A stretch of 60,499 nucleotides of DNA from a virus, in the IMG/VR virus record IMGVR_UViG_3300048833_000767, positions 1-60,499 of that record; one strand, 5' to 3'. Both the position numbers and the translations under genes were made by a program. The notes under the pieces were generated by a model. It was not told the origin of the DNA, searched no databases, and saw only the letters and a list, made by a program, of their open reading frames with translations. Every line of letters begins with the position of its first letter. Position 1 is the stretch's first letter. Below, in pieces: positions 7,727-15,094 of the stretch.

Positions 7727-8467
7727 TTAGTCGTCGCAGCTTTCAATAACGAGGTCGTAGTTGTGCGGGTATTCCCCCTGATCCAGGTTTACCTTAGCCT
7801 TCATAGCGTAGGCGGCCATCAGCTTGCGCTCAGCACCGTAGAATGGGCCAACGCACTTCTTGGCTTTAACGTCATCCTCGTCGATTTTCATGGAGTAAAT
7901 GCAACCCTCTTTATCGAGGTCGAGCTGATACTCGCAGCGGAATTTGTTCATATCCGCTTCTTTGCCGATGTAGATGTGACGATAGCCATAGGATGAGTCT
8001 TCGATGATGAGCGTCATCTCCTCGCCCATGTGCTCACCTTCGCCATAACCGGTGATTGATTTGCGAACTGCGTCGATCACCCATGACAAGGTGATTTCCT
8101 CCGGCAACTCGCTCATTATCTCGCTGATTTCCTTGTCCAGCACCTCAGCCAACCGCTGGTCATAGAACTCAGATGCTGCCATGCGCAGGCGCTTGGTCAC
8201 GAAGTCGTGATAGCTGGGGAAGTCGGCAATGCTGTCGATGCTCGGCATGATGGCCTTGGTAAGCGCCTCTTTTACTGCTTTGCCAACGTCGCCATAGCTT
8301 CGCAGGACATCCTGGGCGCAGTCGTCGATGAGCTTGTCGGCGTATTTGCTGAGCGCCTGCTCCAATGCTCCGCTCTGGATCTTCTGCTGGAGCACAGCCC
8401 CGAACATTGCTTGAACGGTGGCATTGCTGGGGTCGATCGTCGGGATAAAGTCGGTGGTTTCGGTCAT
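7727..8467 (-). CDS. Hypothetical early protein, 246 residues
   Basis: Acidic, mostly helical N-terminal half (KIQSGALEQALSKYADKLID) and a mixed C-terminal half with ILRD-free beta-like stretches (EEMTLIIEDSSYGYRHIYIG). No family recognised, no signal peptide. The ATG follows AGAGGACCAACC, the early-gene motif. Flanked on both sides by terminators, so it forms an isolated cistron within the operon. Confidence 0.6.
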   Translation of the reverse strand: MTETTDFIPTIDPSNATVQAMFGAVLQQKIQSGALEQALSKYADKLIDDCAQDVLRSYGDVGKAVKEALTKAIMPSIDSIADFPSYHDFVTKRLRMAASEFYDQRLAEVLDKEISEIMSELPEEITLSWVIDAVRKSITGYGEGEHMGEEMTLIIEDSSYGYRHIYIGKEADMNKFRCEYQLDLDKEGCIYSMKIDEDDVKAKKCVGPFYGAERKLMAAYAMKAKVNLDQGEYPHNYDLVIESCDD

Positions 8468-8489
8468 GGTTGGTCCTCTGGAATTGAAA

Positions 8490-8510
8490 AGCCCCGTTGG
8501 TTGCGGGGCT
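8490..8510 (-). terminator. Intrinsic terminator after recT
   Basis: AGCCCCG and CGGGGCT form a seven-base stem with a seven-base loop, followed by TTTTC on the minus strand, 12 bases after the recT stop. Confidence 0.82.
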
Positions 8511-8521
8511 TGGCGCTACTT

Positions 8522-9583
8522 TTATGCGGCTCGCTTCTTATTCAAGCCAAGTCGTTCAAGGTTTTTGCGGTAGACGGCCGATGCCTCCGCTTTCTGGAAA
8601 TCGGTCAGCTTGCTACCCAGTGCGGTAATTTCGGAGATGGACAATTTCAGCTCCTCTGCCGACTCAGATATATCCAGCTTGAAAAGAGCATCGGCCAACT
8701 TGTCGGCGATATCAGGGTCAATAACCTCCTCCGGTACTGGTGCTGGATCCTGCTGGATAGTTTCAGCAACAGGTTCGGCTTCACCATCAATGACTGTGCC
8801 TTTGGCTGCTACGGTTGCCTGCTGCTCGGCACGCTTGGCTGCAGCCCTGGCAGCAAGGCTTTCTGTAGCAGACTTATTGCCACTATCTGGTCCGGGCGAT
8901 GTGAAATCTGGGTTGATTTCACGCTCCTCCAGTTCATCTACTGAGTAGACACCAAGGATCACGTCAGGGGTGTAGAGGCGAGCCCAGCGCTTGACGCCGA
9001 GATAGGCCAGCTGCTGCTTCGGATCGTCGGCCCAGAGCGTCGAGTTGCGCGTGCGAGCCTGCTGCAGCAGCAACACAACCTCACGCACCTGGCCGCTAGA
9101 TAGCGTCGCAATTACCTTTACACCGCAGCCCTTCTCATCAGCAAAGCTCCAGTCTGGTACCCGGTAAACCGCGCCTTTTTTATCGGGGTCCTTGCTCTGG
9201 ACCTCTTTGAACTTGCCAATGACACGTTCCCACGGCCCAAAAAACTCATAGTCAAAGCGTCCTTTGATGACGCCAGAGTTGACGACCACGGCATTCACCA
9301 ACTGGGCCTCATATCCAAGGGTGCCATTTACCAAGTGGGTCTTTTGCGCTACCGGGAAGGGATTCATACCCCACTGCACCGCTTGCAAACATATGGCAAA
9401 GCAGTCGGCCTGATTACCGCGCAGATGTTGTGGCACGGTAGTCTTGCCGCTGGCCATCATGGCTGCCATCTTGTCGATGCTCGCCATGAAATCCATATTC
9501 ATCATCAGGCTCAGCATGCTGGCCTGGCCGCGCTCGTTTGCCACTACAGCAGGGGCTGACTGGGTTGATACGGTATTTTGCAT
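8522..9583 (-). CDS. recT: RecT-family single-strand annealing protein
   Basis: 353 residues of the RecT annealase family. Recognisable blocks are CFAICLQAVQWGMNPFPVAQ, then GTLGYEAQLVNAVV, and KQQLAYLGVKRWARLYTPDVILG. The protein anneals complementary strands exposed by the partner exonuclease encoded immediately upstream (11 bases apart). The C-terminal ~110 residues are low-complexity and acidic, likely for partner contacts. Confidence 0.95.
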   Translation of the reverse strand: MQNTVSTQSAPAVVANERGQASMLSLMMNMDFMASIDKMAAMMASGKTTVPQHLRGNQADCFAICLQAVQWGMNPFPVAQKTHLVNGTLGYEAQLVNAVVVNSGVIKGRFDYEFFGPWERVIGKFKEVQSKDPDKKGAVYRVPDWSFADEKGCGVKVIATLSSGQVREVVLLLQQARTRNSTLWADDPKQQLAYLGVKRWARLYTPDVILGVYSVDELEEREINPDFTSPGPDSGNKSATESLAARAAAKRAEQQATVAAKGTVIDGEAEPVAETIQQDPAPVPEEVIDPDIADKLADALFKLDISESAEELKLSISEITALGSKLTDFQKAEASAVYRKNLERLGLNKKRAA

Positions 9584-9594
9584 ATTGAAGTTCC

Positions 9595-11004
9595 TTAGAA
9601 GAGGGTTTCAGGGAGCTCTTCAGCCGGCTCTTTGCTGCCGACCAGAGTAGGGGTGAATGGCTCTTCGTTGTTTATCCGGTGGCGTTCGGCCGCAGCTTGG
9701 TACTGTGGCACCGTGATCTCCCCCATGCCGTCGTGGCCTGGGTAGTAGTTCTGTTCTCGCCAGGTGACGATGTTGCGCACTGCCATATCGCGTAACTCGA
9801 GGGCGCGCCGCCTGTCTTCTTGGCTGTAGAAGTAGACGCCAACCATGATGGGCTTATAGACGTCGTGACCCAGTGGGCCGTCTTTCTCAACAGCGATGAA
9901 CACGAAGCTTGCTGGGTGACCCGTAACGGCCTCGTAACCATCGGTATAGTGGGCGTCCTGAATGTGGTAGTTGTGGGAGGAACCATCACGCGCAAATGCT
10001 GCCTCGCTGGCGTTTCGCACAAACTTCAGGTCAACCAGCACATGATCCGGCCGTTTCCAGTCCGGTCGGCACTTGAGAAGCTGGCCGGTTTCGGGGTGAT
10101 GCCAGTAGATGCTCGCTTCCGCTTCGCCTTCATCCAGCAGCACAGCCGCTTCTGGGTGATTCAGAACCGCTTCGCGATAGCGCAGAGCGTGGATGTATTC
10201 GTTATTAGTCACGATCACCCGGTCACCGGCCTGCTCACGAAACTGCTCTTTCAGCTCGTCCAGAAATTTTGCTTCAGGCTTGAAGGTGCGGATCCGCTCT
10301 GCCATTTCAGCCTTGGTGCCGCTCAGGGGGAGCGGATCCGGCAGTGTGGCAATGCGCTCGGCGCGCTCCAGCTCCTTGGCGCCAATCTTGGCGTAGTTCT
10401 CGAGCACAGCCTGATAGCTGCCCTTACTCTTGAGCGGCTTGGTCAGGGTGTCGTTGTAGGCTTTGACACACGCCTTGAGTGCTGTGGCGGTGCGCTTGTC
10501 ATCTTCACCGATGGTTTGGAAGCTCTCGGGGAGCTGGCAATATGCCGCCTCGGCATCGCCTACCGTAGTACCCAGCTCGATAGGGGGGATCAGCTTGGCG
10601 TTATATGCCTCAATGGCGTCAGCCAGTTCTTGCAGCTCAGGGCGCTTCTCGAGGCTGGCGTTGTATTCCTCGATTGTTGCCTTCATCTGGTCAGCGCCGG
10701 CAAAGGCATCTTCAGGCCATACCGGCTCAATGGCGTATTCGGTTTCGAAGTCGTTAAACTCCAGCACAATTTTGTGCAGGATCTTGCCCTCACGGAATGG
10801 AGTAGTTTCTTTCTGCTGGTTGCCGTCAATCTTGTAGTAGCGGTAGTGCTGGCCTGAGATCAGAGCCAGATCCAGGCTGCTTTTAGACTCACCGTCACTG
10901 CCGTGGTAAACATCGCTCGGGATATCGATATACATGCAGGGAGCTACAGGGATAAAGGCTTCAATCACCTGCTCGGCGATCTCGGTTTTCGCTGGTGCAT
11001 TCAT
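9595..11004 (-). CDS. RecE-like 5'-3' exonuclease (PD-(D/E)XK fold)
   Basis: 469 residues. The opening YIDIPSDVYHGSDGESKSSLDLALIS is the exodeoxyribonuclease VIII signature, and CRPDWKRPDHVLVDLK (about residues 308-325) supplies the catalytic D...DxK. It would resect linear duplex DNA and hand single strands to RecT. A ~150-residue insertion between the two regions makes it longer than minimal RecE domains. The ATG follows AAGGACCCGACCAA. Confidence 0.9.
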   Translation of the reverse strand: MNAPAKTEIAEQVIEAFIPVAPCMYIDIPSDVYHGSDGESKSSLDLALISGQHYRYYKIDGNQQKETTPFREGKILHKIVLEFNDFETEYAIEPVWPEDAFAGADQMKATIEEYNASLEKRPELQELADAIEAYNAKLIPPIELGTTVGDAEAAYCQLPESFQTIGEDDKRTATALKACVKAYNDTLTKPLKSKGSYQAVLENYAKIGAKELERAERIATLPDPLPLSGTKAEMAERIRTFKPEAKFLDELKEQFREQAGDRVIVTNNEYIHALRYREAVLNHPEAAVLLDEGEAEASIYWHHPETGQLLKCRPDWKRPDHVLVDLKFVRNASEAAFARDGSSHNYHIQDAHYTDGYEAVTGHPASFVFIAVEKDGPLGHDVYKPIMVGVYFYSQEDRRRALELRDMAVRNIVTWREQNYYPGHDGMGEITVPQYQAAAERHRINNEEPFTPTLVGSKEPAEELPETLF

Positions 11005-11317
11005 TTGGTCGGGTCCTTATGGTGGTTATCCGAAGGCGGCCACAGCTTCGACGCTATGGTGTTGCCAGCTCCACTAGAGCCGCCTTGGGATACCGGCTCG
11101 TAAGCCGGGATCCGTTCACGTTCACACGCCGCATTCCGAATTGACGGGTTATCGGCGCATCCCTACCGGCATCGGGATTCGTGGTTGTGAGCCGGTTCCA
11201 GACTGTTAAAGAGCGAGCTCAGCCGAATTTGGCGTGAGCGAAGCCAAAGCATCCTTGCGGTGCTTGAAAAAGAGGCTTTGGCTACGGCGCTATGAGGGAA
11301 GCGCCAGACCCGGTGAA
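11005..11317 (-). other. Gene-free structured leader upstream of recE/recT
   Basis: No convincing gene in these 313 bases. On the minus strand the transcript would hold a six-base hairpin (11286-11305, GGCGCT/AGCGCC), a nine-base long-range stem (11242-11250 with 11275-11283, AGCCAAAGC/GCTTTGGCT), then a boxA-like CGCTCTTTAACA, and then a stem of ATCCC/GGGAT near 11161-11180. The order structure plus boxA recalls nut or put antitermination sites. A structured untranslated leader or small RNA is the alternative. Confidence 0.5.
11203..11216 (-). promoter_or_regulatory. boxA-like antitermination element
   Basis: The minus strand reads TCGCTCTTTAACAG, which contains the rrn/lambda boxA core CGCTCTT(T/A)A. 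NusB-S10 recognise this RNA sequence. Its place in the PL transcript, ahead of at least four intrinsic terminators, suits a nutL-type role. Confidence 0.55.
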
Positions 11318-11569
11318 TCAGACTGACTCGATGCGGTACCGCATGCGTGCGTTAAGCATCATTCGATGGCCTTGCGGGATTCGGCCTAGTCGCTCATTGG
11401 CGATGGCGCGCTTTTCTGCCAGCTTCTGGCGGCGAATGTCGTCTGCGATTTCGCTGACGCGGCGGTGGAGGCGTGCTCTGCGAGCTTTGTTGCCGCTTAC
11501 GTGGTCAGCGATAGTGGCGATGATCTGGTCTGCGCTTTTCGCGGCTCTGGAAAAAATGCTCTTGGTCAT
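11318..11569 (-). CDS. Arginine-rich early protein, candidate N-like antiterminator
   Basis: 83 residues from the ATG at 11569 (AGGAGC nine bases upstream). It is strongly basic, with an arginine-rich stretch NKARRARLHRRVSEIADDIR followed by RRQKLAEKRAIANERL, recalling the arginine-rich RNA-binding motif of lambdoid N proteins. It is the second gene after PL and lies just upstream of the boxA leader. Antitermination is inferred from charge and position only. A generic DNA/RNA-binding protein is the alternative. Confidence 0.55.
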   Translation of the reverse strand: MTKSIFSRAAKSADQIIATIADHVSGNKARRARLHRRVSEIADDIRRQKLAEKRAIANERLGRIPQGHRMMLNARMRYRIESV

Positions 11570-11587
11570 GGTACATTTGCTCCTGTT

Positions 11588-11700
11588 GATGGGTTGGTCC
11601 CCGTTAACACCAGCCCGCTTTGGCGTGGTTGGGTCCTGTTGCTGGGGTTGGTCCCCTGGCAATATGACTAGGGGTGGTACCCTGGTCCTTCGAAGCCCGC
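11588..11700 (-). repeat. Cluster of GGACC-ACC motifs without genes
   Basis: In about 110 bases the minus strand carries four variants of the phage's ribosome-site motif (GGGGACCAACCC twice, AGGACCCAACC, AAGGACCAGGG), none followed by an ATG and usable reading frame. They may be relics of deleted small genes between 11570 and 11863, where I see no supported gene. Confidence 0.4.
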
Positions 11701-11863
11701 CTTGTGCGGGCTTTGTCGTTCTTACGCGCTGGTCAGGCGCTTTCTACTTTTCCCTGGTTAGGGGCGGGTCCTATTGCTGGCGGTCATTATTCGTTTCAAC
11801 CGGTTGAGCACTGAGGCAATGCTCATGCGGTTGAGTGCTCCCGCACTCGGCGAGAGCGACTGG

Positions 11864-12043
11864 TTATGCTGCCGCTTGCAGGCAGCCTGCACGGGTCCGG
11901 TGTTCCTTACCGGCCTCGGTTTTGACGGTGTAGAACAGGCCGCCACCGCGGCGCTTGCCGAGGTCAGTGATACCGGTGACCACGGCCGGAACGGTGACGC
12001 GGGTCCGAGGGTTGGTGTACTGCACAGGGTCATTCACTTTCAT
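11864..12043 (-). CDS. First gene of the left early operon, 59 residues
   Basis: Starts at the ATG at 12043, after AGAGGACCAACC. The small protein (MKVNDPVQYTNPRTRVTVPA, then a Gly-rich GKRRGGGLFYTV turn) looks like a compact beta-barrel of SH3/KOW size, but I cannot assign a family. It is the first cistron after PL. Such position is often taken by host-takeover or antitermination proteins. Confidence 0.6.
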   Translation of the reverse strand: MKVNDPVQYTNPRTRVTVPAVVTGITDLGKRRGGGLFYTVKTEAGKEHRTRAGCLQAAA

Positions 12044-12114
12044 GGTTGGTCCTCTGGTTTGGTTCACACTGGCTTTATGTGAGGTGGCATCTCATCTATC
12101 AGACTGTAACTCAC

Positions 12115-12134
12115 TCGTTCTCGATAGTTGACGA
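12115..12134. promoter_or_regulatory. Left operator OL-a (repressor/Cro site)
   Basis: A 20-base imperfect palindrome, TCGTTCTCGATAGTTGACGA, whose left half is the consensus TCGTTCTCGA. Its centre is 26 bases from the next site. Confidence 0.65.
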
Positions 12135-12139
12135 TATGG

Positions 12140-12168
12140 ATTGTTATCGATCGAGAACGATTGGTCAA
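12140..12168 (-). promoter_or_regulatory. Left early promoter PL
   Basis: On the minus strand TTGACC (12163-12168) and AACAAT (12140-12145) are separated by 17 bases. The middle operator fills the spacer exactly, so bound repressor would exclude polymerase. It drives the genes from 12043 downwards. Confidence 0.75.
12141..12160. promoter_or_regulatory. Left operator OL-b
   Basis: TTGTTATCGATCGAGAACGA: two halves of TYGTTMTCGA facing each other, the best operator in the window, lying between the -35 and -10 of PL. Confidence 0.75.
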
Positions 12169-12185
12169 TACACGATCGTGATTTT
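12166..12185. promoter_or_regulatory. Left operator OL-c
   Basis: A palindromic CACGATCGTG core in a 20-base site, centred 25 bases from OL-b and overlapping the -35 of PL. Its half-sites match the consensus less well than the other two. Confidence 0.45.
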
Positions 12186-12192
12186 TTTAAAT

Positions 12193-12218
12193 AAAAAAGC
12201 CCCGCCTAATGGCGGGGC
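12193..12218 (-). terminator. Terminator of the repressor transcript
   Basis: GCCCCGCC and GGCGGGGC form an eight-base stem with a TAAT loop, followed by six Ts on the minus strand. It separates the repressor transcript from PL. Confidence 0.9.
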
Positions 12219-12281
12219 CTGTTGGGATGGGGTTTAGCTGGCGCTATTGGTTGCGGATTAGCGGGTCTCTGAACCTATGAC

Positions 12282-12893
12282 TCAACCTCTACGCTCAACC
12301 ATTCTCCCAAGGATGATCACATCTTTCGAGGAGATTACAGGAAGGCGTTCATCATCAACACCAAAGGCCCACCCCTCAATCGCCGGTATAGATCGAAGAA
12401 GTTTTGCTTGGTTGGCTCGAGTTATTTGTACGAGTAAAACGGCATCTGCTTCTATCTTGTTTATCCCAAGATCGATCACACATACATCGCCCTGCACGAT
12501 CCCTTGTTTGGATAGCTGATCGTTAGGAGCTTCAACCCCAATAAGTGCTCCAGGCATTTCGGTGAGCAGCATTCTGTCTGAGCTGACAAGCGGGAGCGAG
12601 TCAGTTGGGTGTTGCAACACTTCATCAATCGTGAGCACTGGTATTCGATAAACGCTATTTACCAAGTCGCTAACCACTTCAATAGATGGGCGACCGGTGT
12701 ACAGCTCGATTGGATCTACCGATAGAGCTTTTGCGAGGCCGAACAAAGTGGAAACCCGAACGTCTTTGAGAGGGTTACTTAGAAGGTTTGATACAAGAGA
12801 TTTGGATATACCAGCCCTTCTGGCTATCTCGGATACACCAAGACCTTGCTCTTCCATTCTCGCCCTGACTCGTTCGTTAAATGAAGGTTTCAT
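12282..12893 (-). CDS. cI: Prophage repressor (XRE HTH plus S24-like domain lacking catalytic Ser)
   Basis: 203 residues: an XRE helix-turn-helix (about 18-38, ISKSLVSNLLSN) and a LexA/S24-like C-terminal domain (about 85-200). Where active members read GDSM, this one reads NDQL at 124-127, so Gln126 replaces the nucleophilic Ser, while the likely general-base Lys164 (AKLLR) is still there. It should bind the six operators and keep the prophage silent, yet not cleave itself after DNA damage. The layout (PL - repressor - PR - cro) is that of lambda. The role is confident; the non-cleavable state is inferred from alignment by eye. Confidence 0.9.
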   Translation of the reverse strand: MKPSFNERVRARMEEQGLGVSEIARRAGISKSLVSNLLSNPLKDVRVSTLFGLAKALSVDPIELYTGRPSIEVVSDLVNSVYRIPVLTIDEVLQHPTDSLPLVSSDRMLLTEMPGALIGVEAPNDQLSKQGIVQGDVCVIDLGINKIEADAVLLVQITRANQAKLLRSIPAIEGWAFGVDDERLPVISSKDVIILGRMVERRG

Positions 12894-12905
12894 GTCGCCT
12901 GCTGC

Positions 12906-12925
12906 AAGTTATCGATTGTGAACAA
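12906..12925. promoter_or_regulatory. Right operator OR-a
   Basis: AAGTTATCGATTGTGAACAA, an imperfect palindrome with half-sites AAGTTATCGA and TTGTTCACAA, nearest the repressor gene start. Its centre is 35 bases from OR-b. Confidence 0.65.
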
Positions 12926-12940
12926 ATTTTATGATGTATA

Positions 12941-12960
12941 TTGTTCTCATTGGTTGTTGA
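12941..12960. promoter_or_regulatory. Right operator OR-b
   Basis: TTGTTCTCATTGGTTGTTGA: the left half matches the consensus well, the right half poorly. It overlaps the -35 region of PR. Confidence 0.5.
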
Positions 12961-12985
12961 GTATTACGTTTTCATTGGTTACGAT
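12957..12985 (+). promoter_or_regulatory. Right early promoter PR
   Basis: TTGAGT and TACGAT are spaced by 17 bases, about 40 bases ahead of the cro start. OR-b covers the -35 and OR-c the -10. Confidence 0.6.
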
Positions 12986-12994
12986 AGTGAACGA
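12975..12994. promoter_or_regulatory. Right operator OR-c
   Basis: TTGGTTACGATAGTGAACGA, with half-sites TTGGTTACGA and TCGTTCACTA. Its centre is 34 bases from OR-b. Confidence 0.6.
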
Positions 12995-13025
12995 TTGCCA
13001 GTAGCCCACACCAAGGACCCGACCA

Positions 13026-13241
13026 ATGAAGAAACGTGAAGTGATTGAGTATTTCGGCAACATGGCTCGCGCTATGAAAGCTATAGGCATATCCCGCAGC
13101 CTCGCCGTGAAGTGGGGCGACGTGATCCCTGCCCAGCATGCAGTCAGCTTTGTCATCGCCAGCAATGGTGAGCTGCGTCTGGGGTTAGACGATTACCCCC
13201 TGGACAAAGAGCAGGAACAACCCACTCAACAGGCCGCCTGA
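13026..13241 (+). CDS. cro: Cro-type repressor
   Basis: 71 residues; MKKREVIEYFGNMARAMKAI followed by ISRSLAVKWGDVIP is the typical short Cro fold in which the recognition helix precedes WGDVIP. It would compete with the repressor for the operators and favour lytic growth. The ATG follows AAGGACCCGACCA, and it is the first gene after PR. Confidence 0.9.
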   Translation: MKKREVIEYFGNMARAMKAIGISRSLAVKWGDVIPAQHAVSFVIASNGELRLGLDDYPLDKEQEQPTQQAA

Positions 13242-13279
13242 CCACCGGCCTTCACTACCGCACCAAGAGGACCAACTCA

Positions 13280-13669
13280 ATGGGACGCCCAGCATTATCT
13301 GATCACGAAAAAATGGATTCTATTTCACCGCTTCGCGTGCGCGGCAACCCTGCTCAGCGCCGAGTGTGGCAAGAGGTCGGTGCCGAGCTGCAGATGACCG
13401 AGACCGCATTTGCGCGCACCTCGCTGCTGATCCTGCTCAAGGCCATATCACAGCATGAGCCACAGATCCTGGCGAGAGCCGTCAAACGGGCCAATCGGAG
13501 CCTTCTCGAACAGGGATATCCGCCTGTGACAGTCGGGGAAATACTGGATGGATCCGGTTTACCCGAGCGCGGCCTCCTGCAGTTCACCTCTGAGGATGAG
13601 GCGACATACAACGAGGAGCGCCCGCTGCGTCCCCTGCAAAAACTCATCAACTTCGTTCTCGGGAGGTAA
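13280..13669 (+). CDS. Hypothetical early regulator-like protein
   Basis: 129 residues, starting after AGAGGACCAACTC. The N-terminal part (MGRPALSDHEKMDSISPLRV, then QRRVWQEVGAELQMTETAFA) could be a ribbon-helix-helix or short helical DNA-binding segment, which is inference. It occupies the place of cII in lambda, but I see no clear CII signature. Confidence 0.6.
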   Translation: MGRPALSDHEKMDSISPLRVRGNPAQRRVWQEVGAELQMTETAFARTSLLILLKAISQHEPQILARAVKRANRSLLEQGYPPVTVGEILDGSGLPERGLLQFTSEDEATYNEERPLRPLQKLINFVLGR

Positions 13670-13673
13670 CACC

Positions 13674-13892
13674 GTGACCACGCAAATCAGACCGCCACGC
13701 CCAGCATCACAACACGTCAGCGTTCGCGAAAACATCATTTTGAAGGCCGTGATCCATGAGTTGGCACTTGAGTTGGATACTGCACTTATCCCGACTGCAC
13801 ATGCCGCCGGTACCGATCGGCAGGCACTGCGCCTGGCCCGCGAGCTACAGTCCCGCACAGTTGAGCGTGCAGAGGCCCAACCCAGCGCATAA
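13674..13892 (+). CDS. Small early protein from a GTG start
   Basis: 72 residues. GGAGGT seven bases before the GTG at 13674 fixes the start; this sits five bases after the previous stop. The protein has a helical middle (ENIILKAVIHELALELDTAL) and no recognised family. Confidence 0.6.
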   Translation: MTTQIRPPRPASQHVSVRENIILKAVIHELALELDTALIPTAHAAGTDRQALRLARELQSRTVERAEAQPSA

Positions 13893-13942
13893 CCACTATC
13901 TGCCCGCCTGACCAGCGGGCGTTTCGAACCAGGACCTGACCA

Positions 13943-14101
13943 ATGACCAAACCAACCATGGCCCATGGGGGACACCCCTTGCCGCACGATCTCGATCACT
14001 GCCCGCAGTGTGGCTGTGAACTGCGATCCGGCACTGACGATAACGCTTATGAGTGCCCCGCTTGCGAGTACACCGAGCAGGAGGTGGCGTATGCATCCTA
14101 A
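13943..14101 (+). CDS. 52-residue zinc-ribbon-like protein
   Basis: A short gene reading MTKPTMAHGGHPLPHDLDHC, with CPQCGC and, thirteen residues later, ECPACEY. The CxxC...CxxC arrangement is that of a minimal zinc ribbon, often seen in phage early genes of unknown role. Its stop overlaps the next start by eleven bases, in keeping with the coupled gene order. Confidence 0.72.
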   Translation: MTKPTMAHGGHPLPHDLDHCPQCGCELRSGTDDNAYECPACEYTEQEVAYAS

Positions 14102-14336
14102 AGAGTTCATCGATCGCAATGTACGCCTGCTCCTGCTGGCTGACGGATTTTCCGATGAGGCCACCCACCTGGCCTGCAAAGAGGCCGTGAGCCACTACGA
14201 GAAGACACCAGCTTTCCGCAAGGGGGCTGTGTTCTCGGAGTGTCTGCGCGTTGCCAAGCGCATGGCGAAGCTAGTCCAGAAAAAGCAGCGTCAGCAGGCG
14301 AGGGCGGATAAGAAGAAAGGGAGGGTGGCGGCATGA
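14091..14336 (+). CDS. Hypothetical basic early protein
   Basis: 81 residues from the ATG at 14091, with GGAGGTGGC just upstream. The C-terminal third is very basic (KKQRQQARADKKKGRVAA), suggesting nucleic-acid contact. It overlaps the following replication gene by four bases (ATGA), so the two are probably co-translated. Confidence 0.6.
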   Translation: MHPKEFIDRNVRLLLLADGFSDEATHLACKEAVSHYEKTPAFRKGAVFSECLRVAKRMAKLVQKKQRQQARADKKKGRVAA

Positions 14337-15094
14337 GCATGCTACTGATGGCCAAGGCCATGAGCATCAAAGTGGGAAACCCATTGCGAAAGCTCGTGCT
14401 GATCAAGCTGGCGGATAACGCCAGCGATACCGGTGAGTGCTGGCCGTCATACCAACACATTGCAGATCAGTGCGAGATCTCCCGACGCTCAGTGATTAAC
14501 CATATCGATGCATTGTGTGAAGTGGGGCTCCTGACAAAGGAGTCTCGAGTCGGTCCCAAAGGAAAGCGATCCAACGTCTATGTGCTCACGTTAGATGGTG
14601 CAGGAGCTGCACATCCAGAGGTGCAGGAGATTCACCAGGGTAGTGCAGGAGCTGCACTAGGGGGTGGTGCAGGAGATGCACATAGAATCAGTCACTCTTT
14701 AGAACCAGTCATTGATCCAAAGATCCCCCCTGTATCCCCCCAGGGGGAAAATCGACCCGCAAGTGAAACCCCGCGACGGGGTACCCGTTTGCCGAACGAC
14801 TGGAGGCTTCCAGGTGAGTGGGGGAGGTGGGCTATCCAGGAGACAGGGCTCCCCAGAGAGCGGATCCTGATGGAGGCGGCTACGTTCGCTGATTACTGGC
14901 AGGCGCTGCCCGGTGCCAAGGCCGTCAAGCTGGATTGGGAGAAGACCTGGCGCAACTGGATTCGCCGGGCGGCAAGCTCGTTTCGAACCGCAGCGCAGCG
15001 CAAGCCACTGGCCAACATCCAGGCTGCGCAGCAGGCCGCACAAGCTCTGAGAGAGTCGGGGAGGGGGGACTATGACGACAGCACTCCGCTCTAG
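14333..15094 (+). CDS. O-like replication initiator
   Basis: 253 residues. A winged-helix domain fills residues ~10-87 (CWPSYQHIADQCEISRRSVI, then GPKGKRSNVYVL), as in lambda O-type initiators. A low-complexity linker encoded by the iterons follows, and a C-terminal domain (RLPNDWRLPGEW... WEKTWRNWIRR) that should bind the helicase loader. The iterons inside its own gene (14598-14681) mark the origin, exactly the lambda arrangement. Confident as a replication initiator, less so for family name. Confidence 0.82.
   Translation: MSMLLMAKAMSIKVGNPLRKLVLIKLADNASDTGECWPSYQHIADQCEISRRSVINHIDALCEVGLLTKESRVGPKGKRSNVYVLTLDGAGAAHPEVQEIHQGSAGAALGGGAGDAHRISHSLEPVIDPKIPPVSPQGENRPASETPRRGTRLPNDWRLPGEWGRWAIQETGLPRERILMEAATFADYWQALPGAKAVKLDWEKTWRNWIRRAASSFRTAAQRKPLANIQAAQQAAQALRESGRGDYDDSTPL
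14598..14681. other. Phage replication origin: four palindromic iterons
   Basis: Four copies of a 15-base site, GTGCAGGAG(C/A)T(G/T)CAC, at 14598, 14621, 14643 and 14667, spaced 23, 22 and 24 bases. Two copies are perfect GTGCAG/CTGCAC palindromes. A more AT-rich stretch follows (14682-14720), where strand opening could occur. As in lambda, the array sits in the middle of the initiator gene. Confidence 0.8.

Noticed and set aside
11758-11826. A 22-codon minus-strand frame (MSIASVLNRLKRIMTASNRTRP type) with a GGGAG upstream
   Set aside because: Too short, spacing to the ribosome site is long, and no coupling to neighbours; could be real but is not supportable.
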